Shown: piece by piece, positions 18,082 through 26,255 of the stretch
How positions within the stretch are numbered: the stretch's first letter is position 1
Layout: each line of letters opens with the position of its first letter
Origin: Bacteroidota bacterium
GTDB taxonomy: Bacteria > Bacteroidota > Bacteroidia > Chitinophagales > Chitinophagaceae
Assembly (NCBI GenBank): GCA_023433265.1
Contig: JAEZDR010000063.1
Location: forward strand, 1-39,381
Direction: 5' to 3'
Length of the DNA: 39,381 bases
The notes under the pieces: model-generated
The model's database searches: none
Told to the model about the DNA's origin: nothing
What the model saw: only the letters and a program-made list of their open reading frames with translations
Made by a program: the position numbers and the translations under genes

Positions 18082-18648
18082 CTATTTACCCCCAAAACGC
18101 CAACCGAGTAATAAGGTAGCGCCATTGTTGGTTAATTTAGCATCGTCTTTATCAATGTCTGTGAGACCGAATTGATACCTTGCTGATACAAATAACGAAG
18201 TAACCGGTATCTTAAACTCGAGGCCTAGTACAGCCGCCACATCAGTAGTATTGAAAACCTCCTTTATATTGATCGATCCGGCGGCGCTTTTCATCTTTGC
18301 GCCCGTTAAGATACCTATTTGTGGGCCGGCATAAAGACTGAACCCTGATCCTACAAACTCATACTTACCAAGCACCGGAATGGCTATGTAGCTCAGTTTT
18401 TGCGACATACCGCCCCCGCCTTTTGCGCCCATTTCGGAATAGGCAACTTCAGGCTGAAGCGAAAATGAAGGGCCGAGAGGCAGGTTCAGGTCAACCCCTA
18501 TATTGATGCCGACGGCACTTTCAAGGCTTCCTACCTCTCCACCGTATTTTGCTACGTTAATTCCACCCCTGATGCCTACCCCCGGGAGTTGTGCAAAGCC
18601 AATAGAGGTAAAAAATATCGCTGACAATACCAGGTACAGTTGTTTCAT
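18082..18648 (-). CDS. PorT-family outer-membrane beta-barrel protein
   Basis: 188 residues with an N-terminal signal peptide (MKQLYLVLSAIFFTSIGFAQ). The mature chain begins GVGIRGGINVAKYGG, followed by barrel strands such as SFSLQPEVAYSEMG, YIAIPVLGKYEFVG and FSLYAGPQIGILTGAK. This is the typical Bacteroidota small 8-stranded barrel (PorT/OmpA-like). The function is unknown. It is the last chromosomal gene before the tRNA-Asn fragment that marks the left end of the integrated element. Confidence 0.82.
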   Translation of the reverse strand: MKQLYLVLSAIFFTSIGFAQLPGVGIRGGINVAKYGGEVGSLESAVGINIGVDLNLPLGPSFSLQPEVAYSEMGAKGGGGMSQKLSYIAIPVLGKYEFVGSGFSLYAGPQIGILTGAKMKSAAGSINIKEVFNTTDVAAVLGLEFKIPVTSLFVSARYQFGLTDIDKDDAKLTNNGATLLLGWRFGGK

Positions 18649-18950
18649 CTGTTTCTACTTTAATTAATTAAATGTTGATTGTGATAGATTTTGACGACTG
18701 CATTGCAGCAAATCTTGTTCCATGGAGTCAATGCTAATATCGCCTAACTGACCCTGCATTTTATCAAGGCAAACGCGTTTGTAGATCTTTGCTTCTACAA
18801 CTATATAGCATCTAAAACCTCACCGATCTTGGGGCTCTTATAAAACTTGTTTGCTGCAATTTTCTGCAAAATGCCTGAACGATCCGCAAAATAGCTGCTC
18901 CTTTTTTCAATAGTCTTGTTTCAGGTCACATTTGAGGTCACATAAAACAA
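18649..18950. other. Intergenic stretch with a 12-base-period direct repeat
   Basis: No convincing gene. The one structure I see is AGGTCACA at 18923-18930 and again at 18935-18942, a 12-base period. This resembles the 12-base-period TGGTCGTATT repeat in front of the integrase on the other side of the tRNA fragment, and may be left from another element at the same site. Confidence 0.5.
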
Positions 18951-18985
18951 AAAGCAGCTGTGATACTTTCACAACTGCTTGATTT
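18951..18985 (-). terminator. Terminator of the (former) tRNA-Asn gene
   Basis: AAGCAG-c-TGTGA-N5-TCACA-a-CTGCTT forms a stem with one mismatch (18952-18980). Read on the minus strand it follows the tRNA 3' end and is itself followed by TTTTTGTTTT. Confidence 0.75.
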
Positions 18986-18990
18986 TTAAG

Positions 18991-19037
18991 CTCCTCAGAC
19001 TGGACTTGAACCAGTGACCCTCTGATTAACAGTCAGA
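18991..19037 (-). tRNA. Displaced 3' half of tRNA-Asn(GTT): left attachment site
   Basis: Read on the minus strand, the sequence gives a complete anticodon arm (TCTGA, loop CTGTTAA with anticodon GTT, TCAGA), variable loop, T arm with GGTTCAAGTCC, and the 3' acceptor strand CTGAGGAG. No CCA is encoded. The D arm and 5' acceptor strand are missing: the bases beyond 19037 do not pair with the acceptor. A 3' fragment next to an integrase is what remains when an element integrates into a tRNA gene and supplies its own 3' end at the far side. The intact gene is therefore expected past the right end of the element. Confidence 0.85.
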
Positions 19038-19143
19038 AAAACACCCCTGCACAACCGTCCTTATCGTTCTGTATAACTATTGAAAATCAATCTTTTATTT
19101 TCTTTTTTCTTCCTTTGTTGCTATTTTATTTAGTAATTATCCT

Positions 19144-19181
19144 TACCTTTATGGTCGTATTCGTGGTCGTATTACGACCAC
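19144..19181 (+). promoter_or_regulatory. Repeats and palindrome in the integrase promoter region
   Basis: TGGTCGTATT occurs at 19152-19161 and 19164-19173 (12-base period). The second copy is part of the perfect palindrome GTGGTCGT-ATT-ACGACCAC (19163-19181). A 7/8 -7 box (TACCTTTA, 19144-19151) is directly upstream. This could be an operator or an arm-type recombinase site; it ends 20 bases before the integrase ATG. Confidence 0.6.
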
Positions 19182-19200
19182 ACCACCAAAACCTCAAACC

Positions 19201-20418
19201 ATGCAACCATCAGTTTTCGTCAGCTTCATCCTGGAAGCTAGCCACCCCACAGCCGACGGGAAATGCAACATCAAACTCAACATCTACCGTAAGGAAGGCA
19301 AGAAACGATTTGCCACTAAATACCACGTTACCCCGGAAGAGTGGAAGAAAATCGCAGCGCCAAAACTTAGAGATGCAAACCTGAAGGACATCAAAAACGG
19401 TCTTGAGGACATACGCACAAAAGCAGAAGCGATCATTTCCCAATTGAATCCGTTCTCAATGGTAGCATTTGAAGAAGCTTTCTTCAACAAGAGCGCAGCC
19501 AAACAGAGCACCGATCTAAAGCAATGGTTCGATAACTACGTTAACCACCTCAAAGCCTCAGGTCAAATCGGTACTGCCATTTCTTACAATACTACAATCA
19601 ACTCAATAGAATCTTTCCGTAAAGGATTATCTGTTCACGATGTTACGCCAGCCCTCTTACTGGATTATGAAACCTTTTTACTCAAAGAAGGAAAATCAAT
19701 AAGCACCGTCGGTATTTACATGCGTCAATTGCGCGCTATAATCAACCAGGCCCTTGAGGCAAACACAATATCAGCCACACAATATCCCTTCAAAAAGTAC
19801 CAGATCCCTGCCGGCAGGAACATTAAGAAAGCGCTTGCTGAATCTGACATCAACAAAATTCTTACCTACGAGAGCAACGACCCTAACAAGCAGAAAGCTG
19901 TTGATTTTTGGTTGTTCTCTTACCTCTGCAATGGGATGAACTTCGCTGACATCATCGAACTCAAACCTGAAAACATCACTGGCAATTACCTGCACTTCGT
20001 GCGGGTGAAAACGAAAAGGACAAAAAAGAAGGACCTACGTCCTATCCGCGTCGGTTTAAATCCTAAAGCCATCGATATAATTAACCGCCAGCGTAACAGG
20101 GGCAATTCCAACCCTTACCTATTCCCCGTCCTGGAAAATGACTTAAACCCTCTCACCATTAAACACCGTTGCCAGCGTTTTATCAAGTGGGTCAATAAAC
20201 ACATGGAAGAGGTCAGGCAGGAGCTGGGAATCGAACAAAAAATCGGTACCTATGCAGCCAGGCACTCATTTTCTACTGTCTTAAAGCGCAAAGGAGTTTC
20301 CACCGAGTTCATTAAAGAAGCCTTAGGGCATAGTTCGTCATTGACTACAGAAAACTATTTGGATAGCTTTGCAGACGACGTTAAGCTGCAAAATGCCTAT
20401 CTGCTTACCCAGTTATAG
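19201..20418 (+). CDS. Tyrosine recombinase/integrase of a Bacteroidota mobile element
   Basis: 405 residues in the Bacteroidota integrase layout: arm-binding N-terminus (1-90), SAM-like core-binding domain (about 105-205) and catalytic domain. Catalytic residues seen are Arg354-His355 (AARHSFSTVLKRKG), His377 (LGHSS) and nucleophile Tyr386 (TTENYLDSF). The first catalytic arginine is absent: its usual block reads SYLCNGMNFADIIEL, with Asn244 there. IntDOT of CTnDOT also lacks this arginine, so the enzyme may still be active. It lies about 160 bases inside the tRNA-Asn 3' fragment, the expected position for the enzyme that placed the element. The next gene starts 2 bases after its stop. Confidence 0.92.
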   Translation: MQPSVFVSFILEASHPTADGKCNIKLNIYRKEGKKRFATKYHVTPEEWKKIAAPKLRDANLKDIKNGLEDIRTKAEAIISQLNPFSMVAFEEAFFNKSAAKQSTDLKQWFDNYVNHLKASGQIGTAISYNTTINSIESFRKGLSVHDVTPALLLDYETFLLKEGKSISTVGIYMRQLRAIINQALEANTISATQYPFKKYQIPAGRNIKKALAESDINKILTYESNDPNKQKAVDFWLFSYLCNGMNFADIIELKPENITGNYLHFVRVKTKRTKKKDLRPIRVGLNPKAIDIINRQRNRGNSNPYLFPVLENDLNPLTIKHRCQRFIKWVNKHMEEVRQELGIEQKIGTYAARHSFSTVLKRKGVSTEFIKEALGHSSSLTTENYLDSFADDVKLQNAYLLTQL

Positions 20419-20420
20419 CG

Positions 20421-21482
20421 ATGGAAATTAAAATACTACACAGCATCATTCACAACGAGCTAATGCCTTGGGCTCTCGAGATTGATGCTCAATTAATAAA
20501 CGAAAGTCTTCGTAATTCAATAGCAATTAATCCAGATACACTGTCAGAACTTACCAGGCAACAGCAAGTCCTTCTATCACCTTTTCGTGCCCTTACCTCT
20601 TGGCTTGGTGTTCAGGAATCTTCGGCCGACATCATCCTGGAGCCTTTAACCTACCGCACCGTTCTTCCAACCTTCTCCGATGTTCTGTCAAAATATTACT
20701 CAACTGTAATATCGAACGAGGTCCTTCGCCTCTACAACCTGTTTATCCAAATCACTCAGGCCAAAACCGAGGATTTAGACATTATCTTCCAAACGAGCAT
20801 CTTATTGAGGGAGGTCAAAAAGCTCCTGGTTCAAACCGTCAATGAAATAGAACGTCAGGACTTCGAGTTAACCGACTTCCATTCAACTAAACTTACATCA
20901 TTCGTTCTCGAACACCTCAAACTCCAACTAACTGCACTATACTTCAGTGTTCAGGCTTTCCATAAAGAGATTTTACCTGAAATAATAGAAGTGGAAGACT
21001 TTTATTTGATAGAGCTAAAGCAACCAGTCAGCAAAATTCCTGAGTTGAGCTATGTCAAACCTACCGGCTCCGGAAAAGATAAAAAGCCTGCAAAAAAGCC
21101 AAAGTCACTTTCATTTCACTTTAAAGGCGATGATAAAGAACTGCGAAGAATAATTTCTGAATTGTGTAGTAACGTAACCCTGCTTGATGCAGGCGTTACA
21201 TCTCAAAACCAGCTCCATGACGTACTCGCAGCTTCAAAAGTAACTCAGGATTTGCCACAAGTAAAGCTCGGTTGTGAAACACTGGAGTTTGCCTACATCG
21301 TCGAAAAATTAGGTTCGCTGTTCCGCAACCTTACTCCCACCACCATCGGTGATTGCGGTCTTTTCATTTCTAAACAGGGTAATCCAATTGTCAGGCAAAA
21401 CCTCTACTCCAGCAAATCCGAAGACTTCGAAAACAAGGAGATTATCGATCAAATCTTCGCCGGTACAGCTCCAAAAGATTGA
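20421..21482 (+). CDS. Hypothetical element protein downstream of the integrase
   Basis: 353 residues, not recognised. The first about 200 residues look mostly helical. A lysine-rich linker (PTGSGKDKKPAKKPKSLSF) precedes a C-terminal domain of about 130 residues that includes LLDAGVTSQNQLHDVLAAS, LGCETLEFAYIVEKL and a closing YSSK. The layout of linker plus helical C-terminal domain recalls RteC-type regulators of Bacteroides conjugative transposons, but I cannot support that from sequence. It starts 2 bases after the integrase stop, so it is translationally coupled and probably assists integration, excision or their control. Confidence 0.7.
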   Translation: MEIKILHSIIHNELMPWALEIDAQLINESLRNSIAINPDTLSELTRQQQVLLSPFRALTSWLGVQESSADIILEPLTYRTVLPTFSDVLSKYYSTVISNEVLRLYNLFIQITQAKTEDLDIIFQTSILLREVKKLLVQTVNEIERQDFELTDFHSTKLTSFVLEHLKLQLTALYFSVQAFHKEILPEIIEVEDFYLIELKQPVSKIPELSYVKPTGSGKDKKPAKKPKSLSFHFKGDDKELRRIISELCSNVTLLDAGVTSQNQLHDVLAASKVTQDLPQVKLGCETLEFAYIVEKLGSLFRNLTPTTIGDCGLFISKQGNPIVRQNLYSSKSEDFENKEIIDQIFAGTAPKD

Positions 21483-21520
21483 GATCATTGAGATTTCTCA
21501 TTGAGATATTTACATCTCAA
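21478..21520 (+). promoter_or_regulatory. ATTGAGAT repeats with inverted partner before the HTH gene
   Basis: ATTGAGAT occurs three times (21478-21485, 21487-21494, 21500-21507), then ATCTCAA in inverse orientation (21514-21520). The last pair forms TTGAGAT-N6-ATCTCAA. It sits between the unknown gene and the excisionase-like gene. A repressor or excisionase binding site is the likely reading. Confidence 0.5.
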
Positions 21521-21567
21521 CCTTTTCACCTTCAGCTATTTAGATGTTTGGGTCCTAATTCATTTTT

Positions 21568-21864
21568 ATGGACACAAACATTCAGATCATCGACAAGCTC
21601 ACAGAAATAGCAAACAAGCTAGACGAGCAGAACCTCCTCCAGAAAACAGTCCTCACATTCAACGACGCTTGCAAGTACATTGACGTCAGTCCTTCCCACC
21701 TCTATAAGCTTACCAGCGCCAGGCAGATACCCCACTTCTGCCCCCAGGGCAAAAAGCTCTACTTCAGACGTGAAGAGCTCGACCAATGGCTCCAGCGCAA
21801 CCGGCAGGTAACTGCCTCTGAAGGCATCCAAAACGCCTCAGAACTAATGCGTCGCAGAAAATGA
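21568..21864 (+). CDS. Excisionase-like helix-turn-helix protein
   Basis: 98 residues. A short helical N-terminus is followed by a MerR/excisionase-type winged helix (HTH_17): TFNDACKYIDVSPSHLYKLT, then IPHFCPQGKKLYFRREELDQWL. Such proteins bind attachment sites or element promoters and usually direct excision. It lies between the integrase pair and the primase gene, the usual place in Bacteroidota integrative elements. The ATTGAGAT repeats just upstream are candidate binding sites. Confidence 0.85.
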   Translation: MDTNIQIIDKLTEIANKLDEQNLLQKTVLTFNDACKYIDVSPSHLYKLTSARQIPHFCPQGKKLYFRREELDQWLQRNRQVTASEGIQNASELMRRRK

Positions 21865-21890
21865 TCCCCTAACCTCAAAACACAATTAAC

Positions 21891-24125
21891 ATGGCAACGT
21901 GTACCATTTTTAAAAACTTCACCATTCCGGTTGAAGACAGGGCTTTGCTCCTGATAGCAAACGACATCGCCTCCGATAAGTACAAAACCGAAGTAGAACA
22001 CATCCGCTCTTTAAAAGCCCAGGGCAAACACGCCGAAGCCCAGGAAGCCAAAAAGCAACTCCCCGCCTTCACACCTTCAGCCACGTTCACGGAAAGACGC
22101 TTGCTTCCTAACTTGAAAAGTTATAGCGGCTTCGTTCACCTCGACTTCGACAAGCTGACGCCTGACCAACTCGAAACCGCTAAATCCATCATCGCCACTA
22201 TCCCCTACACTTTTCTTTGTTTCGTTAGCCCAAGCGGCAATGGCTTGAAGGTATTCGTTGAAGTCACCACTGGTCCTGAACACCACGAACTCGCTTTTCA
22301 ACAAGTTCTGGATTATTATGAAAACGCCACTGGTCTAAGAGCTGATCCTTCGGTAAAAGACATCCCCCGGCTTTGCTTTATCACATATGATCCTTCTCGA
22401 ATCAAGAACATCAACAACACCAAGTATCCTGTTGACGTTCCAGGCGCTGCGCCTATCGCTGAGCCCAATTCTCCCCTTTCAATTCTAACCCCAGTCAAGC
22501 CCTTTGTTCAGGAGCCGGACGACTTGGACGCAATGCTCATCTTCAATCAACAAATTCAATTCACCAATCAAAAATTATCTTATGAAACAGGTAACAGGAA
22601 CAATTACATTTATCGTCTTGCCTCCAATTGTAATCGGGCAGGACTGCCTCGAGATACTTGCTATAATTTATTGTCTGGCCGTTTTGATCTACAACCTCGG
22701 GAAATTCAAACGGCGGTAGCCAGTGCCTACCTACATCATAGTCACGAGTTCAATACAAAACAAGCTAAACCCTCTAAAGCCGCTATGCACGAGAACGAGG
22801 ACCAGCCTATGCCAACACTTCCGGAGAACATCTTCACCTCACTTCCCGAGTTCCTGAGACAAATCACCGACGTAGCATCCTCCCCTGAAGAACGCGACAT
22901 TCTGTTGCTCGGCTCACTAGTTACCCTCAGCGTCGCTTTCCCAAGCCTTTATGGCAGGTATGCCGACAAGCTCGTTAATGCTAACTTGTACCTTTTCATA
23001 ACCGCCAAAGCTTCAGCCGGCAAAGGCATCTTGATTCATTGCAGGAAGCTCGTCGAACAAATACACCTCAAGTGCCGGGAGGAAGCAAAACAACTGGAGC
23101 GGGAATACGAAGCAGCCCTCCAGCAGTATAATTTAAACAAAGCCAATGGCACTACCGGTGAAAAGCCTGCAAAGCCGCTCCAGAAAATGTTGTTCATTCC
23201 CGCCAATAATAGCTCCACAGGCTTCTTTGAAATACTGAACGATAGTAACAACCGCGGTATCGTCTTCGAAACCGAAGGCGACACTCTTTCCTCCGCCTTC
23301 GAAAGCGACTATGGCAACTACAGCGACGGGTTTAGAAAGGCATTCCACCACGAACCCATCACCTACTACCGCCGCACCAACAAGGAATACGTTGAAATTC
23401 TCCGTCCCTCCCTTTCAGCTATGCTATCAGGCACACCAAGGCAAATACAGATACTCATCCCCAATCCTGAAAATGGGCTTTTTAGCCGTTTCATGTTCTA
23501 TGTAATGAATATGAAACATGAATGGAAAGATGTTTTCGCATGTAAAACAGAGAATGGATTAGATGACTATTTCGAAGCCTTAGGCAATCAATTCTATTCT
23601 TTTTACCAAACGCTGGAAACTTTGCCCGAGATCAATTTCTCATTGAAACCTGACCATCAGGAGCGCTTCAATGCCTTCTTTAGCGAGATACAGGCCCATT
23701 ACCTTGCAATCCAGGAAGAAGACATAGTCAGCTCGGTTCGCCGGTTGGGACTGTCAGCCTATCGCATGATGATGATCTTTTCAGCTTTGCGGATGATGGA
23801 AACCGGGGAAATACCTGCAAACATGGTTTGCTCTGAAACTGACTTTACCAACACACTTGCTATTATCAAGGTTCTTGTAAATCACAGCAACCTGGTATTC
23901 AACCAAATTGCCCAGGAAAGCCTGAAGCCGAAGCCAAAATGCCGTAAAGAAAGCCTCCTGCATAACCTTCCCGAGCACTTCAACCGGCAGATATACCTTG
24001 AGGTGGCTACTAAGCTTTCCATACCCGACAGCTCCGCCCAACGTTATATGAAACACTTCGAATTGGCAGGTTTAGTTGTCCACGAAGGCCACGATAACTA
24101 CTGCAAACCCCTCCCCGCGGCATAA
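21891..24125 (+). CDS. BT4734-like/DUF3987 primase-helicase-like element protein
   Basis: 744 residues. The N-terminal part (about 40-170) is a BT4734/VirE-N type domain with GFVHLDFDKLTPDQLE and SPSGNGLKVFVEV, related to primase folds. The remainder is a DUF3987 domain with a P-loop-like ITAKASAGKGILIH at about residues 370-383 and FETEGDTLSSAF further on. The C-terminus has a winged-helix look (AQRYMKHFELAGLV). This architecture is common in Bacteroidota integrative elements and is thought to serve their replication; that role is inferred. Codon use is rich in C-ending codons, unlike the AT-rich restriction genes that follow. Confidence 0.88.
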   Translation: MATCTIFKNFTIPVEDRALLLIANDIASDKYKTEVEHIRSLKAQGKHAEAQEAKKQLPAFTPSATFTERRLLPNLKSYSGFVHLDFDKLTPDQLETAKSIIATIPYTFLCFVSPSGNGLKVFVEVTTGPEHHELAFQQVLDYYENATGLRADPSVKDIPRLCFITYDPSRIKNINNTKYPVDVPGAAPIAEPNSPLSILTPVKPFVQEPDDLDAMLIFNQQIQFTNQKLSYETGNRNNYIYRLASNCNRAGLPRDTCYNLLSGRFDLQPREIQTAVASAYLHHSHEFNTKQAKPSKAAMHENEDQPMPTLPENIFTSLPEFLRQITDVASSPEERDILLLGSLVTLSVAFPSLYGRYADKLVNANLYLFITAKASAGKGILIHCRKLVEQIHLKCREEAKQLEREYEAALQQYNLNKANGTTGEKPAKPLQKMLFIPANNSSTGFFEILNDSNNRGIVFETEGDTLSSAFESDYGNYSDGFRKAFHHEPITYYRRTNKEYVEILRPSLSAMLSGTPRQIQILIPNPENGLFSRFMFYVMNMKHEWKDVFACKTENGLDDYFEALGNQFYSFYQTLETLPEINFSLKPDHQERFNAFFSEIQAHYLAIQEEDIVSSVRRLGLSAYRMMMIFSALRMMETGEIPANMVCSETDFTNTLAIIKVLVNHSNLVFNQIAQESLKPKPKCRKESLLHNLPEHFNRQIYLEVATKLSIPDSSAQRYMKHFELAGLVVHEGHDNYCKPLPAA

Positions 24126-24215
24126 ATACCTCTTATGAAGATTTGATGATTTAATGATTCTGAAAACAAGCCACTTCTTTATCCTAAATAGTTTTTTACA
24201 ATTCTCTGATTATTC

Positions 24216-24237
24216 TACATTTGTCAATATTTGACAA
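24216..24237 (+). promoter_or_regulatory. Promoter and perfect palindromic operator of the restriction operon
   Basis: The exact -7 box TACATTTG (24216-24223) overlaps the perfect palindrome TTGTCAA-TAT-TTGACAA (24221-24237), which would cover the transcription start. It is 15 bases before the XRE start codon. This is the geometry of an autoregulated controller-protein gene. Confidence 0.7.
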
Positions 24238-24251
24238 CTCAAAACCTCCAG

Positions 24252-24557
24252 ATGGCCTCATTTGGTCAAACCATCAAAACGCTTAGAGAGCAGAAAGGCC
24301 TGCTACAACGCGAAGTAGCTTCTCGACTTCTTATTGATGTTCCAATGCTGAGCAAAATTGAACGAGGTGAACGCTCCGCAAAAAGAGAGCAGGTAATAAT
24401 TCTTGCCGCCTTGTTTAAACAATCAGTAGATGAGCTGCTTTCGCTTTGGCTTGCCGATAAGGTTTACGACGTTGTAAAAGACGAAGAGGTCGCTTTAAAA
24501 GCGATACAAGTAGCAGAAGAACAAGTAAAGTATCAATTTAAAAATAAGAATAAATAA
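24252..24557 (+). CDS. XRE-family regulator, likely controller of the restriction-modification operon
   Basis: 101 residues from ATG 24252; a TTG start at 24231 would fall inside the operator palindrome. A Cro/C1-type helix-turn-helix (about residues 3-60) is seen in FGQTIKTLREQKGLLQREVA and MLSKIERGERSAKREQVIIL. The C-terminal tail of about 35 residues is charged and helical. It is 3 bases upstream of the methyltransferase, with a perfect palindrome over its own promoter. It probably delays or limits expression like C proteins of type II systems; controllers of this kind are less usual for type III. Confidence 0.88.
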   Translation: MASFGQTIKTLREQKGLLQREVASRLLIDVPMLSKIERGERSAKREQVIILAALFKQSVDELLSLWLADKVYDVVKDEEVALKAIQVAEEQVKYQFKNKNK

Positions 24558-24560
24558 TTC

Positions 24561-26252
24561 ATGCCTACGATACAATTTAAAGGTAAAAACATTATTTGGA
24601 ACCATCACCTTAGTGTACCATATCACACTTTAGAGGAGAATAGCGAATTGGCATTCCAAGAAGAAAAGGCAAACGGTAATTTAATTATCGAAGGGGATAA
24701 TTTGACTGCACTAAAAGCCTTACTTCCTCAATATGGTGGTAGAATTAAGTGTATCTACATTGACCCGCCATATAATACTGGTAAGGAAGATTGGGTTTAT
24801 AGTGATAAAGTTAATAGCCCGCTAATTTCCCAATGGTTAAATAAAGTTGTCGCAAAAGATGATTTGACAAGGCATGACAAGTGGGCTTGTATGATTGTAC
24901 CCCGTTTGAGGCTATTGCGTGAGCTCCTGTGTAGCGAAGGTGTGATTATCATTTCTTGTGATGATAATGAATATTCTAATCTTAGGTCATTAATGAATGA
25001 AATATTTACAGAAAACAATTTTATTGGAACTGTAGTGTGGCAAAATGCAACTGATAACAATCCAACAAATATTGCTACTGAACATGAGTATATTCTCTTC
25101 TACGCCAAAGACAAGGAAAAAATTTCTTCTGTTTGGAAGTCAAGTGTTTCAATGGCTAAAGAAGAATTAATCAAAATAGGCAAAGAACTAAATGAAAAAT
25201 TTACCGACCAGGAAGAACTTCAAAACGCCTACACGGAGTGGTTCAGAGAGAACAAACAGTTTTTAGGCAAACTCGATAGATACAAATACATTGATGCTGG
25301 AGGGGTATATACAGGAAGTCAAAGTGTTCATAACCCTGGTAGAGAAGGTTATCGTTATGACATAATTCATCCTGAAACAAAAAAGCCGACCAAGCAACCT
25401 TTAATGGGTTATAGATTTCCCGAAACAACCATGCAAGAATTGTTGGACCAGAAGAAAATTCTCTTCGGCGACGATGAGAATAAAATTATTGAGTTGAAGG
25501 TATATGCACACGAGTATGAAGACAAGCTTGCCAGTGTGTTTGAACTGGATGGTCGTTTAGGAGCATATGATTTAAGAGAATTGTTTGGCAAAGTGCCTTT
25601 TAAAAATCCAAAGCCAGTGCAGTTGTTTACACACATTTTACCTTTTTTAACTACAAATTCAGATATTATTCTCGACAGCTTTGCAGGCTCAGGGACTACA
25701 CTTCATGCCGTAATGGAATTAAATAAGGAGGATAACGGCACTCGCCAATGTATTTTAGTCCAAATGAGAGAGGACACACCTGATGAACCAGAAAAAAACA
25801 TATGCAAGGACATTACAAGGGAAAGAGTAAAAAGGGCTATTGAAAAATTTGGCTATAAAAGTGGATTTAAATATTTGCAGGTTGGTATTCCAATCGATCC
25901 AGAAAGCATGTTAGAAGGTAATCTTCCTTCTTACGAACAATTTGCACAATACGTTTATTATCTCGCAACAGGCGAATACCTTGCGGATAAGGATAAAGTA
26001 GATGTTGCGAGACACTACGTTGGCACAAGAGGTCACCATTCAATATTTCTTATTTATGAGCAGGATATGGACAAGCTCACTCGCCTTGCACTAAACCTTG
26101 ATGCCGCTAAGCAAATCATTCAGGATAGTCCGAACAAAAGACGAATTGTTTATGCACCTGCATGTTTCCTTGATGATGATTACATGGAAGAACATCAAAT
26201 AGAATTTGTCTCTATTCCTTACAACCTGTTTGAAAGAAAACAAAACGCTTAA
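24561..26252 (+). CDS. mod: Type III restriction-modification methyltransferase subunit (Mod)
   Basis: 563 residues, adenine-type DNA methyltransferase of the beta class: the catalytic motif IYIDPPYNTG (Asp68-Pro-Pro-Tyr71) comes before the SAM-binding motif SFAGSGTT (Phe374 onward). The region between them (about 150-340) is the variable target-recognition part. The N-terminal LIIEGDNLTALKALLPQY is typical for type III Mod. It methylates one strand of an asymmetric site, guides the Res subunit, and lies 3 bases from both neighbours. The target sequence cannot be told. Confidence 0.93.
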   Translation: MPTIQFKGKNIIWNHHLSVPYHTLEENSELAFQEEKANGNLIIEGDNLTALKALLPQYGGRIKCIYIDPPYNTGKEDWVYSDKVNSPLISQWLNKVVAKDDLTRHDKWACMIVPRLRLLRELLCSEGVIIISCDDNEYSNLRSLMNEIFTENNFIGTVVWQNATDNNPTNIATEHEYILFYAKDKEKISSVWKSSVSMAKEELIKIGKELNEKFTDQEELQNAYTEWFRENKQFLGKLDRYKYIDAGGVYTGSQSVHNPGREGYRYDIIHPETKKPTKQPLMGYRFPETTMQELLDQKKILFGDDENKIIELKVYAHEYEDKLASVFELDGRLGAYDLRELFGKVPFKNPKPVQLFTHILPFLTTNSDIILDSFAGSGTTLHAVMELNKEDNGTRQCILVQMREDTPDEPEKNICKDITRERVKRAIEKFGYKSGFKYLQVGIPIDPESMLEGNLPSYEQFAQYVYYLATGEYLADKDKVDVARHYVGTRGHHSIFLIYEQDMDKLTRLALNLDAAKQIIQDSPNKRRIVYAPACFLDDDYMEEHQIEFVSIPYNLFERKQNA

Positions 26253-26255
26253 TTC

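Noticed and set aside
18991..19037. Functional tRNA-Asn gene
   Set aside because: The D arm and 5' acceptor strand are missing; only the 3' half can be folded.
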